From Lysobacterales bacterium (lineage in GTDB: Bacteria; Pseudomonadota; Gammaproteobacteria; Xanthomonadales; SZUA-38): DNA of 35,965 nt. The stretch is taken from NCBI GenBank assembly GCA_030065125.1, contig JASJDM010000054.1:1-35965 (forward strand), written 5' to 3'. A program made the translations under genes and the position numbers. The first letter of the stretch is position 1, and every line of letters starts with the position of its first letter. The notes under the pieces were generated by a model. The model was not told where the DNA came from, did no database searches, and worked only from the letters and a program-made list of their open reading frames with translations. This document shows, piece after piece, positions 22,715 through 31,104 of the stretch.

Positions 22715-23434
22715 ATGCAGGTCGTGCCGCCCATTTCCCCCTCCGTAAACACCGCCGAAGCCCGCGCCATTCAGCAGCAGCTGCGGACCAGGGTCCGCCT
22801 GGAGCCGTGCCCCTCCCCGGTGACCCGGGTGGCTGGTGTGGATGTGGGCTTTGAGCAGGCCGGCGCGGTCACGCGCGCAGCCGTGGTAGTGTTGTCCTAT
22901 CCTGACCTGCAGCCGCTGGCGGCTGCTGTTGCCCGCCGCCCTACCGAGTTCCCATACGTTCCCGGTCTGCTGTCATTCCGGGAGTTACCCGCGCTGCTGG
23001 ACGCCATGGGCCGGCTGGAGGTTACACCGGACGTGGTGCTGTGCGACGGCCAGGGTATTGCTCACCCCCGCCGCTTCGGTATTGCCTGTCACCTGGGGGT
23101 GACCCTGGATCTGCCCGCCGTTGGGGTCGCCAAGTCCAGGCTGGTCGGCACCCATGAGACGCCGCCCGATGAAAAAGGTGGCCAGGCCGTACTGCTGGAC
23201 GGGGATGAACAGATTGGTGTTGTTCTGCGCACTCGCACCGGCGTGAAGCCGCTGTACATATCGCCCGGACACCGGGTCACCATGGCCGATTCGGTCCGGC
23301 TGGTGCTGGGCTGTACACATCGATACCGGTTGCCCGAGACCACCCGCTGCGCCCATTCGCTGGCCTCCCATGGCTGCTGGCCAAGCCGTGTGGCAGGGCA
23401 GCCCGTAGATACCGCCGCAGCGGTATATCGCTAG
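22715..23434 (+). CDS. nfi: endonuclease V (deoxyinosine 3' endonuclease)
   Basis: Endonuclease V cuts DNA one phosphodiester 3' to deoxyinosine and other deaminated bases and starts their repair. The motifs are the first catalytic Asp in VAGVDVGF (about 43), the substrate-strand wedge and Glu in TEFPYVPGLLSFRELPALL, the second metal Asp in LCDGQGIAHPRRFGIACHLGV, and KPLYISPGHRVT near the end. At 239 residues it is slightly longer than the E. coli enzyme (223). ATG 22715 has no clear ribosome site. Its TAG overlaps the stop of the opposing gene in a shared CTAG. Confidence 0.94.
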   Translation: MQVVPPISPSVNTAEARAIQQQLRTRVRLEPCPSPVTRVAGVDVGFEQAGAVTRAAVVVLSYPDLQPLAAAVARRPTEFPYVPGLLSFRELPALLDAMGRLEVTPDVVLCDGQGIAHPRRFGIACHLGVTLDLPAVGVAKSRLVGTHETPPDEKGGQAVLLDGDEQIGVVLRTRTGVKPLYISPGHRVTMADSVRLVLGCTHRYRLPETTRCAHSLASHGCWPSRVAGQPVDTAAAVYR

Positions 23435-24039
23435 GCGCTCTCCTCGAGGGTCAGCAGCAGTCGGGCTGTTTCAGGCAGCTGGCTGCCGAAAGCAATCAGG
23501 CCGTCCTGGTGCCCACCCATGACCAGCAGGTCGGGATCCGCCGCCTGGGCCACGATGCGGGCCACTGCCCGGGCCATGGCCGGGGTGCCGTAGTCAACGA
23601 ACTCCGGCGTGCAGGCTACGCTGGAGCGCCGGGCGGCATGCCAGAGTTCCGTGGAGTGCACGTGGAGCACAAAGTTGATGTGCTGCCCCGCGTCGTAAAC
23701 CGCTGCGTGGGACAAGGCCTCGGAGGACGGCGGCGATGGTCCGGTGGCGGTCAGGCGGTTGTGCCCCAGGTCCCAGTCCGTCACCAGGCTGAATCCATCC
23801 GCGGCCAGCTCACGGATGCCGCTGGTCTGAGTGCCGGAGATCAGGAACCCGTGCGGGTGCCGCTGGCTGACGTTGCCGTAGCCCAGGCCATCATAGCGAT
23901 CAGGCTGCTGGCCGATGAGGCCATGATCGAACAGGGTCCGGCGCCACCTTATCAGAGTTGTCAGCGTATCCTGGGGCGGAGCGGGGGCGGCGGTGAAATC
24001 CAGGTCGTACTTGACGACCCCTTCCTGCTGACCAGTCAA
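23431..24039 (-). CDS. class II aldolase/adducin-domain protein
   Basis: A 202-residue protein of the class II aldolase/adducin fold, which includes fuculose-phosphate aldolases and MtnB. Visible elements are GLGYGNVSQRHPHGFLISGTQT, the zinc-binding pair FVLHVHSTELWHAA, and a later His in VMGGHQDGLIAFG. The start is weak: TTG 24039 gives MTGQQEGVVKYDLDF and no ATG is available near it. The substrate is not predictable, and it sits alone between nfi and a membrane protein gene rather than in a sugar pathway. Stop codon is shared head-on with nfi. Confidence 0.78.
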   Translation of the reverse strand: MTGQQEGVVKYDLDFTAAPAPPQDTLTTLIRWRRTLFDHGLIGQQPDRYDGLGYGNVSQRHPHGFLISGTQTSGIRELAADGFSLVTDWDLGHNRLTATGPSPPSSEALSHAAVYDAGQHINFVLHVHSTELWHAARRSSVACTPEFVDYGTPAMARAVARIVAQAADPDLLVMGGHQDGLIAFGSQLPETARLLLTLEESA

Positions 24040-24052
24040 TCCGGGGCGCGAC

Positions 24053-24448
24053 CTACTTGATGATCTTGATGGTCAGCGGGTATTCCCACAGCTCACCGTT
24101 GTTGGCCTTAATGCCGCCGATGATGGCAAAAAGCACCGTGGCAAGACCCAGGGCCATGAAGCCGAAGATTCCGATAATCACGAAGGTGAGAATGAAGCAG
24201 ACCACCGAATAGATAAGGGCGCTGATGATCCAGTTGACCACCACCTTGCCGTGGTCGTCGATCACGGGAAACTCGTCTTTCTTCAGCTGCCACAGCACGA
24301 TGGGCAGGATCAGTCCGGCGAAGGGTACGATGAACCCGGCCAGGACTGAAAAGTGGATGAACATGGCCCACTGGTTGGCTTCCCGGGACGAATCCGTGGC
24401 CGGAGCCGAGGTGTTGGGTGTGACGGGCTTGTTTTCGTTTTCGGTCAT
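24053..24448 (-). CDS. DUF4870/Tic20-like small membrane protein
   Basis: A 131-residue protein with a hydrophilic N-terminus (to about residue 25) followed by three to four membrane helices (FSVLAGFIVPFAGLILPIVLW, WIISALIYSVVCFILTFVII, FMALGLATVLFAIIGGI). The pattern QLKKDEFPVIDDHGKVVVNW is the hallmark of DUF4870. Function is unknown for the family. ATG 24448 is preceded by GGGAG. It lies 13 bases upstream of the aldolase-like gene in the same direction and may be co-transcribed. Confidence 0.86.
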   Translation of the reverse strand: MTENENKPVTPNTSAPATDSSREANQWAMFIHFSVLAGFIVPFAGLILPIVLWQLKKDEFPVIDDHGKVVVNWIISALIYSVVCFILTFVIIGIFGFMALGLATVLFAIIGGIKANNGELWEYPLTIKIIK

Positions 24449-24537
24449 GGGGTGTCTCCCGAATGCATGGCATCACCATAATCCAGCCCATGGGTGCTCG
24501 CAAGCACGCCCGGCCGGTTGCGGGGGCGTGATGCAAG

Positions 24538-25287
24538 TCAGGGTTTGCGCCCCACGACGACAAGGCGCTCGGCGTCCAGATCGAAGTCCGAGCCGCCAAG
24601 GTCTCCGTACAGGGCCAGCTCCTGGAAACCGGCGTCTGACATGCGGTCCAGCAGCTCCTGGCCCGAGTACAGGTTGTGGTGCCATTCCGCCGTGTGGGCG
24701 CGCCCCTGGTCGATCAGGATCCACTGGTTGCTGTAGCGCGTCATCTGCCGGTCCACCACCGGGCGCTCGATCAGGAGCTTGCCGTCATCCAGTTCGGTCA
24801 GGTGAACCGGCTGTATGTGGCGGCAGACGTATTCCTTGCCGGTTACGTCCAGTACCATGACGCCACCGGGGGTCAGGGACTGGAAGCAGTTACCCAGGAC
24901 CTGGCGGTCATCCTGCGGGTCGTCGAAGTAGCCAAACGAGGACCACAGGTTCACCACCAGGTCGAACCGCTCCGGCTCGAGCACCTCGCGCATATCCTGT
25001 CGCAGCCACTGGACTGAAACGCCGGCCCGGCTGGCGCGCTTGCTGGCCATCTCCAGGTGAAACGCACTGATGTCCACCCCGGTGACCCGGGCGCCGCGGG
25101 CCGCCAGCGGTACGGCATGACGTCCCGGTCCACAGCCCAGGTCCAGTACCCGCTCGGGCACAAAGCCAACCAGCGACAGCAGCTGGTCAACCTCCTGCTC
25201 AGCTGCTCGAAAACGCTCTTCAGTGAACATACAATCCACGAAGATGCGCCAGATCTCTTCGTCCTCAAACCACTCGCTGGTTGCCAT
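24538..25287 (-). CDS. class I SAM-dependent methyltransferase
   Basis: A 249-residue methyltransferase. Motif I is VLDLGCGPGRHAVPLAARG, motif II VTGVDIS, and the acidic loop RFDLVVNLWSSFGYFDD is typical of a small-molecule methyltransferase subgroup whose N-terminus reads EWFEDEEIWRIF, as here. The conserved N-terminus supports ATG 25285-25287. The substrate is unknown. The gene is divergent from the aminopeptidase-like gene, and the two 5' ends overlap. Confidence 0.88.
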   Translation of the reverse strand: MATSEWFEDEEIWRIFVDCMFTEERFRAAEQEVDQLLSLVGFVPERVLDLGCGPGRHAVPLAARGARVTGVDISAFHLEMASKRASRAGVSVQWLRQDMREVLEPERFDLVVNLWSSFGYFDDPQDDRQVLGNCFQSLTPGGVMVLDVTGKEYVCRHIQPVHLTELDDGKLLIERPVVDRQMTRYSNQWILIDQGRAHTAEWHHNLYSGQELLDRMSDAGFQELALYGDLGGSDFDLDAERLVVVGRKP

Positions 25288-26335
25288 GGTGCTGCTGGTT
25301 CCTGTGATTGCCGCGCTGTCGGGTTGCGCCAGCCTGGGTTACTACGGCCAGGCGCTGCAGGGCCACTGGGAGATTACCTCGAAAAAACGGGCGATTTCCA
25401 CGCTCCTGGCGGATCCGGACACGCCGGAAGATCTCCGCGTCCGGCTGGAGCAGGTGCGTCAAATCCGGGCATTTGCCGTGGAGTCCCTGGGCCTGCCCGA
25501 TTCCGGCAGTTATACCCAGTACGTGGACCTGGAGCGGGACGTCACCTTGTGGCTGGTCACGGCAGCGCCGAAACTGTCGCTGGAGCCACGCCGCTGGTGT
25601 TACCCCCTGGTCGGATGTTTTTCCTACCGGGGATATTTCCAGCGCCCCCGGGCGGACCGGGCCCTGGAGCGGCTGGCCGGGCAGGGCTATGACGTGGCGG
25701 TCGCGCCCGGCCTGGCTTACTCGACCCTCGGTTTTTCCAGGGACCCCGTGCTCAACACCATGCTGGCCTACGACGAGCTTGCCCTGGCCGGGGTGATCTT
25801 TCACGAGCTGGCTCATGAGCAGTACTTTTTGAAGGGCGACACCGGTTTCAATGAGTCTTTCGCCACCGCCGTTGAACGCCTGGGAAAGGAGCGTTGGGCG
25901 GCCGCCCGGGGGCTGACTGTTGATCCCGCTGGCCAGGCACGCATGGACCGCCGGGACGAAGAATTCACCGGGATGCTGCTGGCGGCCCGGGGGCAGCTGG
26001 AAACGCTGTATGGGTCTGACAGCAGCGAGTCGGACAAGCTGGCGGGCAAGGAGGCCATCCTGGGTCAGCTGGCAGTTGATTTCCGGACATTCCGTCAGCG
26101 CTGGGACGGCTTCACCGGCTACGACCACTGGTTTGATCCCGGCCCCCCCAACAACGCACGCCTGGCACTGCTGGCCACCTACGAAAAGAGCGTGCCGGCG
26201 TTCCTCGCGCTGTTTCGCCAGAACGATCAATCCTTCCCGCGGTTTTTCGAAGCCGTGAGGCGCCTGGGCAATCAGCCCGAGGAGCAGCGCGATCGAGCCA
26301 TCCAGGCGCTGCTGGAGGCTGCCGCTGCGCCCTGA
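25244..26335 (+). CDS. putative aminopeptidase, zinc metallopeptidase lipoprotein
   Basis: Matches the predicted aminopeptidase family (Pfam Aminopep). The zinc motif HELAHEQYFLKG is at about 187-192, with a further Glu in GFNESFATAVERLG (about 204) and WDGFTGYDHWFDPGPPNNARLA near the C-terminus. An N-terminal lipobox (VIAALSGC, Cys at 28) indicates an acylated, membrane-anchored periplasmic protein. Candidate starts are GTG 25223 and ATG 25244; the ATG at 25286 would leave only 13 uncharged residues before the Cys, so it is unlikely. ATG 25244 is chosen, giving 363 residues. Its first 44 bases overlap the divergent methyltransferase gene. Confidence 0.83.
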   Translation: MRQISSSSNHSLVAMVLLVPVIAALSGCASLGYYGQALQGHWEITSKKRAISTLLADPDTPEDLRVRLEQVRQIRAFAVESLGLPDSGSYTQYVDLERDVTLWLVTAAPKLSLEPRRWCYPLVGCFSYRGYFQRPRADRALERLAGQGYDVAVAPGLAYSTLGFSRDPVLNTMLAYDELALAGVIFHELAHEQYFLKGDTGFNESFATAVERLGKERWAAARGLTVDPAGQARMDRRDEEFTGMLLAARGQLETLYGSDSSESDKLAGKEAILGQLAVDFRTFRQRWDGFTGYDHWFDPGPPNNARLALLATYEKSVPAFLALFRQNDQSFPRFFEAVRRLGNQPEEQRDRAIQALLEAAAAP

Positions 26336-26407
26336 TTGGCGGTGGTAACGGGACACGGTCTATGTCATGGTACGGCGCCGTTCCAACTGTTCCTGGTTGA
26401 CTGATTC

Positions 26408-28582
26408 ATGCTTCGTTCCGGCTGGCTGCTGACAGCGTTGATTCTGCCCTGGTCCGCGGTTTCCGCGCAGGCATCGGGCATCTGTCCGGCTCCTGTGGCC
26501 GAAGACGACTGGATTGGCCAGTTTCCAGCCCCGGCCGAGGGTGAGGTGGCTATCCGCGCCGACCGGGTCGACCTGAGCAACCTGGACGAATCGGTGCTGG
26601 TGGGCGGCGTTCGCGTGGCCTTCGGTCAACAGCTGCTCGCCTCGGAGCAGCTGCGCATCGATCGTCAGCGCGAAGTGGCCATCGCCGATGGTGATGCCAG
26701 TTACCGCGACGGCAGCGTGGCGCTGACGGCCAGCCGCATTGAACTGGATTTTCCGGGCCGCACGGCCCGGGTAGACGACGTGGACTATCGACTGCTGGAA
26801 GGTCCGGGCCGGGGAACTGCCGCTGTGGCCCGGCGCCTGGGTGATAACCGTACCGAGCTGGAACAGGTCATCTTCACCAGCTGTCCTGCCGAGGTACAGG
26901 ATTGGGCGCTGGAGGCCGGCAGCATGGAGCTGGACCACGCCAGCGGCACTGGGCAGGCACGCAACATGACGCTGCGGTTCAAAGGGGTGCCCCTGCTGAA
27001 ACTGCCGCGGGCGAGTTTCCCTCTGGACGACAGGCGCAAGTCCGGTTTTTTGTTTCCAAGTCTCGGACGTTCTGACGACGATGGCCTGGACCTGGCTCTG
27101 CCGTACTATTGGAATATTGCGCCTCAGCGGGATGCCACCCTTACGCCGCGACTGATCAGCGACCGCGGCGCCATGCTGATGTCTGAATACCGCTACCTGG
27201 GCAGCAGCTATGCCGGGGAACTCGGCGTTGAGTACATGCCCGAGGATGACCTGACCGGGGAGCATCGCTCCTACGCCTGGCTGCGCCACCGGGGTCAGCC
27301 GTCCGCCAGCTGGCTGCTGGATCTGGACATCAACCATGTTTCTGACGACCGCTACTTCGAAGACCTGAGCGACAGCCTGGCCGCAACCTCCCGCAGTTTT
27401 CTGCGCTCTTACGCCCAGCTCTCGACCTTTGGTGAGCAGTGGCAGGCCGCGCTGCTGCTGGATGCCTTCGAAAGCATCGACGACACCATCTCGCAGTTTT
27501 CCGAGCCCTACGAAAGGCTGCCGCGCCTGACCTTTGGCTGGGATGGCATCACCACGGCATCCGGCTGGCAGTTCCGGCTGGACAGCGAGCTGGTCAGCTT
27601 CGACCGGGACGTGGGTGACACCGGGACCCGCCTGGACCTGCTGCCACGGGCCAGCTGGACATTCCGCCGGCCCGGCTACTTCCTGCGGCCCGGCCTGGGC
27701 TATCGCTACACCGCTTACGACCTGGACCGGGCCAGCGATGACAGTCCGTCGCGCAGCACGCCGGTAGCGGACCTGGAGGGGCGCTGGGTGTTCGAGCGCC
27801 GTAAGGGACGCTGGATGCAAACCCTGGAGCCGCGGTTTTACTACCTGTACGTGCCGTTTGAGGAGCAGTCCAGCCTGCCGCAGTTTGACACCCGGGAGTT
27901 TACCTTCAGCTTCGGTCAGCTGTTTCGCAGCAACCGATTCACCGGGGCTGACCGCCAGACTGATGCCAACCAGCTCACCCTGGCCCTGACCAGTCGGTTG
28001 CTCGACCGGGACAGCGGCCACCAGCTGCTGGATGTATCGGTGGGAACGGTAGTCTATTTTCGCGACCAGCGGGTTCAGCTGTCAGGGCAACCGGAACTGG
28101 ACGCCGACACCTCTCCGCTGGTGGCCGAGCTGAACTATCGCCCCAGCAAGACCTGGCGGGCGCGCTTCGGGTTTCAGTACGAGCCCGAGGAGGAAAAACT
28201 GCAGCAGGCGGTGCTGGGCCTGCAGTACCGCGGTGACGGCGGTCGGCTGGTGAACTTTGCTTACCGGCGGCGGTCGGATCAGGTCGACCAGGTTGACCTT
28301 TCAGTCATGGCCCCCATTGCTGAGCGGTGGAACGTGATTGCCCGGGCCAACTACTCGTTCCTTGACGATACGCTGCTGGAAGGCCTGGCGGGTTTTGAGT
28401 ACGACAGCTGCTGCTGGGCGCTGCGCTTTTTCGGCCGGCGCTACGTTCGCAGCCAGGACGGAGACAAGCGCACGGGACTGTACCTGGAGCTCGAGCTGAA
28501 GGGACTTGGATCCCTCGGCCGGGACACGGGCCGGGTGCTGGAGCGTGCTATTCTTGGATATCGCAGCGACGACCGTCGCTGA
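26408..28582 (+). CDS. lptD: LPS-assembly outer-membrane protein LptD
   Basis: LptD forms with LptE the outer-membrane translocon that inserts lipopolysaccharide. The signal peptide (SGWLLTALILPWSAVSAQA) is followed by a periplasmic jellyroll domain (OstA_N, LSNLDESVLVGGVRVAFGQQ) and a large C-terminal barrel. The four cysteines of E. coli LptD have counterparts: Cys26, Cys159 and the adjacent pair 668-669 (DSCCWALRFF), so the inter-domain disulfides are probably made. The landmark KSGFLFPSLG is present. At 724 residues it is slightly short for the family. First gene of the lptD-surA-pdxA operon. Confidence 0.95.
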   Translation: MLRSGWLLTALILPWSAVSAQASGICPAPVAEDDWIGQFPAPAEGEVAIRADRVDLSNLDESVLVGGVRVAFGQQLLASEQLRIDRQREVAIADGDASYRDGSVALTASRIELDFPGRTARVDDVDYRLLEGPGRGTAAVARRLGDNRTELEQVIFTSCPAEVQDWALEAGSMELDHASGTGQARNMTLRFKGVPLLKLPRASFPLDDRRKSGFLFPSLGRSDDDGLDLALPYYWNIAPQRDATLTPRLISDRGAMLMSEYRYLGSSYAGELGVEYMPEDDLTGEHRSYAWLRHRGQPSASWLLDLDINHVSDDRYFEDLSDSLAATSRSFLRSYAQLSTFGEQWQAALLLDAFESIDDTISQFSEPYERLPRLTFGWDGITTASGWQFRLDSELVSFDRDVGDTGTRLDLLPRASWTFRRPGYFLRPGLGYRYTAYDLDRASDDSPSRSTPVADLEGRWVFERRKGRWMQTLEPRFYYLYVPFEEQSSLPQFDTREFTFSFGQLFRSNRFTGADRQTDANQLTLALTSRLLDRDSGHQLLDVSVGTVVYFRDQRVQLSGQPELDADTSPLVAELNYRPSKTWRARFGFQYEPEEEKLQQAVLGLQYRGDGGRLVNFAYRRRSDQVDQVDLSVMAPIAERWNVIARANYSFLDDTLLEGLAGFEYDSCCWALRFFGRRYVRSQDGDKRTGLYLELELKGLGSLGRDTGRVLERAILGYRSDDRR

Positions 28583-28603
28583 CACAGCTTTGAGAGTGAA
28601 ACG

Positions 28604-29902
28604 GTGGCTGAAAGTAACCGAATGAACAAGACAACACCCCTCGGCCTGGCGCTGCTGCTGGCTGGTTTCCTGATGGGATTCAAGGGCAACGCCGGCGCCG
28701 AGTCGCTGGACCGCATCGTCGCCGTGGTGGAGGACGAGATCATCCTGCGCAGCGAGCTGGACCGCTCCATGGCCAACGTCATCAAGCAGTTCCAGGCGGC
28801 TGGCCAGCCGCTGCCCAGCCGCAACGTGCTGGAACGCCAGATCCTGGAAAGCCTGGCCATGATCAAGCTGAAACTGCAGAACGCGAGGGCCACGGGCATC
28901 ATCATCAGCGACCCGGAAGTGGACCAGGCCATTCAGCGGGTGGCGGCCCAGTCGGGCATCACCGTGGACCAGATGCGTCGCACGATCCTGGCCGACGGCT
29001 TGAGCTGGGAGCGCTTCAGGGAGGACATGCGTGACGAGCTGACCACCCAGCAGCTCCAGCGGCGGGTGGCCAATACCAAGGTCAACATCACCGAGGGAGA
29101 AATTGACCTGTTCCTGGAGAACCAGGAGCTGCCCCAGGGCGATTACCGGCTGTCCCACATCCTGGTCAGCGTGCCCGAGGGTGCCTCGCCGGACGAAATC
29201 CAGGCGGCCCGGCAAAAGGTGGAAGATGTGCATCAGCAGCTCCAGGAAGGCCTGGATTTCGCCACTGCCGCCATCACCTACTCCAACGGCCCCCAGGCCC
29301 TGCAGGGCGGGGACCTGGGCTGGCGTCCCGCTTCCCAGGTGCCGACCCTGATGGAACAGGAACTGGCGACCATGGAGAAGGGGCAGTATTCCCGGCCCAT
29401 GCGCGATGCTTCCGGTTTTCACATCTTCAAGGTGGCAGATTATCGCGCGGTGTCGCAGACGCTGGTGGAAGAGATCAACGCCCGCCACATCATGATCATG
29501 GTGACCGAGCTGGTGAACCAGGAGGAAGCCCTGGAGCTGGTCACCACCATTCATGAACGCATCGAAGGCGGCGAAGCATTTGAGGACCTGGCCCGCCAGT
29601 TTTCCGATGACAATACTTCGGCCAATCTGGGTGGCGACATGGGCTGGTTCCAGCCCGGTACCTTTGGCCAGCGTGTGCAGCAGGTGCTGGACCAGCTGGA
29701 CGACGATGAGCTGAGCCAGCCGTTTCAGACCAATGCCGGCTGGCACATCCTGCAGAAGCTGGGCGTGCGCGAACAGGACCGTACGGTGGAGATTCAGAGG
29801 GAAACCGCCCGGAACGCGATTCGCCGGCGCAAGGCCGAGGACGAACTGCGTCTATGGGAGCGGGAACTGAAGGACGAAGCCTACATCGAGTACCGTATCT
29901 GA
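28604..29902 (+). CDS. surA: periplasmic chaperone/peptidyl-prolyl isomerase SurA
   Basis: SurA escorts outer-membrane proteins, including LptD, through the periplasm. A signal peptide (TTPLGLALLLAGFLMG...AGA) is followed by the SurA N-terminal domain (DRIVAVVEDEIILRSELD), then two parvulin domains: the first around YRLSHILVSVPEGASPDE, the second around INARHIMIMV, with FSDDNTSANLGGDMGWFQPG and NAGWHILQ. The short C-terminal helix completes it. Length is normal at 432. The start may be GTG 28604 or ATG 28622; I give the longer form. It lies 21 bases after lptD, the usual gammaproteobacterial order. Confidence 0.94.
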   Translation: MAESNRMNKTTPLGLALLLAGFLMGFKGNAGAESLDRIVAVVEDEIILRSELDRSMANVIKQFQAAGQPLPSRNVLERQILESLAMIKLKLQNARATGIIISDPEVDQAIQRVAAQSGITVDQMRRTILADGLSWERFREDMRDELTTQQLQRRVANTKVNITEGEIDLFLENQELPQGDYRLSHILVSVPEGASPDEIQAARQKVEDVHQQLQEGLDFATAAITYSNGPQALQGGDLGWRPASQVPTLMEQELATMEKGQYSRPMRDASGFHIFKVADYRAVSQTLVEEINARHIMIMVTELVNQEEALELVTTIHERIEGGEAFEDLARQFSDDNTSANLGGDMGWFQPGTFGQRVQQVLDQLDDDELSQPFQTNAGWHILQKLGVREQDRTVEIQRETARNAIRRRKAEDELRLWERELKDEAYIEYRI

Positions 29903-29919
29903 GGCGGCATGCACCGCTG

Positions 29920-30912
29920 ATGCACCGGCTGCCCCGAATCGCGGTCACCGCGGGAGAACCCGCCGGGGTCGGCCCGGAATTATGCGTGCGCCTGGCCCAG
30001 CAGGACTACCCCGCCCGGCTGGTTTTTATCGGAGACAAAGAGCTGCTGAGGGCCACTGCCGATCGACTGGAGCTGCCGTTTCCCGCAGAGACCTACGACG
30101 GCGGCTCGATGGCGCGACTCCAGCTGCTCAACGTACCGGCGAGAGCACAAACCGTTCCGGGTCAGCTCAACACCGCCAACGCGGCGTACGTGCTGGAAAC
30201 CCTGGAGCGGGCCGCCGACGGCTGCTTTCGGGGCCAGTTCCAGGCCATGGTCACCAACCCGGTGCACAAGGGGGTGATCAACGACGCCGGCCTGCCGTTC
30301 ACCGGTCACACGGAATTTCTGGCTCAGAAGACCAATACCCGAAAGGTAGTGATGCTGCTGGCGGCCGGAGACCTGCGAGTCGCCCTGGCCACCACCCACC
30401 TGCCGCTGTCCCGGGTGCCGGAGTCCATCAGCCGCGATATGCTGGATCAGACTGTGCGGATTCTCCACCGTGAGCTGCGGGTTCGATTCGGCATCGACCA
30501 GCCGCGCCTGCTGGTCTGTGGCCTCAATCCCCACGCCGGGGAAGGCGGTCACCTTGGGCGGGAGGACATGGACGTGATTGAGCCGGCCATGCACGCCCTG
30601 CGCGAGCAGGGGTTTGATATCACCGGGCCGGTACCGGCCGATACTGCGTTCACCCCGACCATGCTGGCCCGACACGATGTGGTACTGGCCATGTACCACG
30701 ACCAGGGGCTGCCGGTTCTCAAGCACGTGGGTTTCGGCAACGCAGTCAACGTCACCCTCGGGCTTCCCATTATTCGCACATCGGTGGATCACGGGACCGC
30801 GCTGGATATCGCCGGCAGCGGTTCTGCCGATCCGGGCAGCCTGCACGCCGCCACCCGTCTGGCGCTGGAACTGGTCGCGTCCCAGTCACCGGCGGCCATG
30901 GCCCTGGACTAG
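29920..30912 (+). CDS. pdxA: 4-hydroxythreonine-4-phosphate dehydrogenase PdxA
   Basis: PdxA oxidises 4-phosphohydroxy-L-threonine in the DXP-dependent pathway of pyridoxal 5'-phosphate synthesis. Diagnostic segments are IAVTAGEPAGVGPEL, TNPVHKGVINDAG, FTGHTEFLAQKT, NPHAGEGGHLGREDMDVI, MYHDQGLPVLKH (metal His) and RTSVDHGTALDIAGSGSAD. The chosen ATG 29920 gives 330 residues, the usual size; the frame is open upstream inside surA but those residues are unlike PdxA. The gene begins 17 bases after the surA stop. Confidence 0.95.
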   Translation: MHRLPRIAVTAGEPAGVGPELCVRLAQQDYPARLVFIGDKELLRATADRLELPFPAETYDGGSMARLQLLNVPARAQTVPGQLNTANAAYVLETLERAADGCFRGQFQAMVTNPVHKGVINDAGLPFTGHTEFLAQKTNTRKVVMLLAAGDLRVALATTHLPLSRVPESISRDMLDQTVRILHRELRVRFGIDQPRLLVCGLNPHAGEGGHLGREDMDVIEPAMHALREQGFDITGPVPADTAFTPTMLARHDVVLAMYHDQGLPVLKHVGFGNAVNVTLGLPIIRTSVDHGTALDIAGSGSADPGSLHAATRLALELVASQSPAAMALD

Positions 30913-31104
30913 AACCTCCGGGCAAAAGTCAGTCGTCGCCTGTCCCTGCGGCCTGTCCCTGAGGCCTGGCCGGGGGTTTGCGGAAAACGCGCATAGGCCA
31001 CTGGCGCTTCCAGCGCTATGGTCCAATGCGTGGAAAGCGTTTCGCCGGGGGGCGTGGCGTCGGATTGACTCCGCTTGGGGGATGTTCTGGCCGGAGGAAG
31101 GGAG

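Noticed and set aside
26372..26381. ACGGCGCCGT palindrome ahead of lptD as an operator
   Set aside because: A 10-bp GC-rich palindrome is expected by chance in this composition and has no second copy nearby.
26360..28021. 553-codon minus-strand open frame opposite lptD
   Set aside because: Shadow frame; lptD on the plus strand has a signal peptide, conserved cysteines and operon context.
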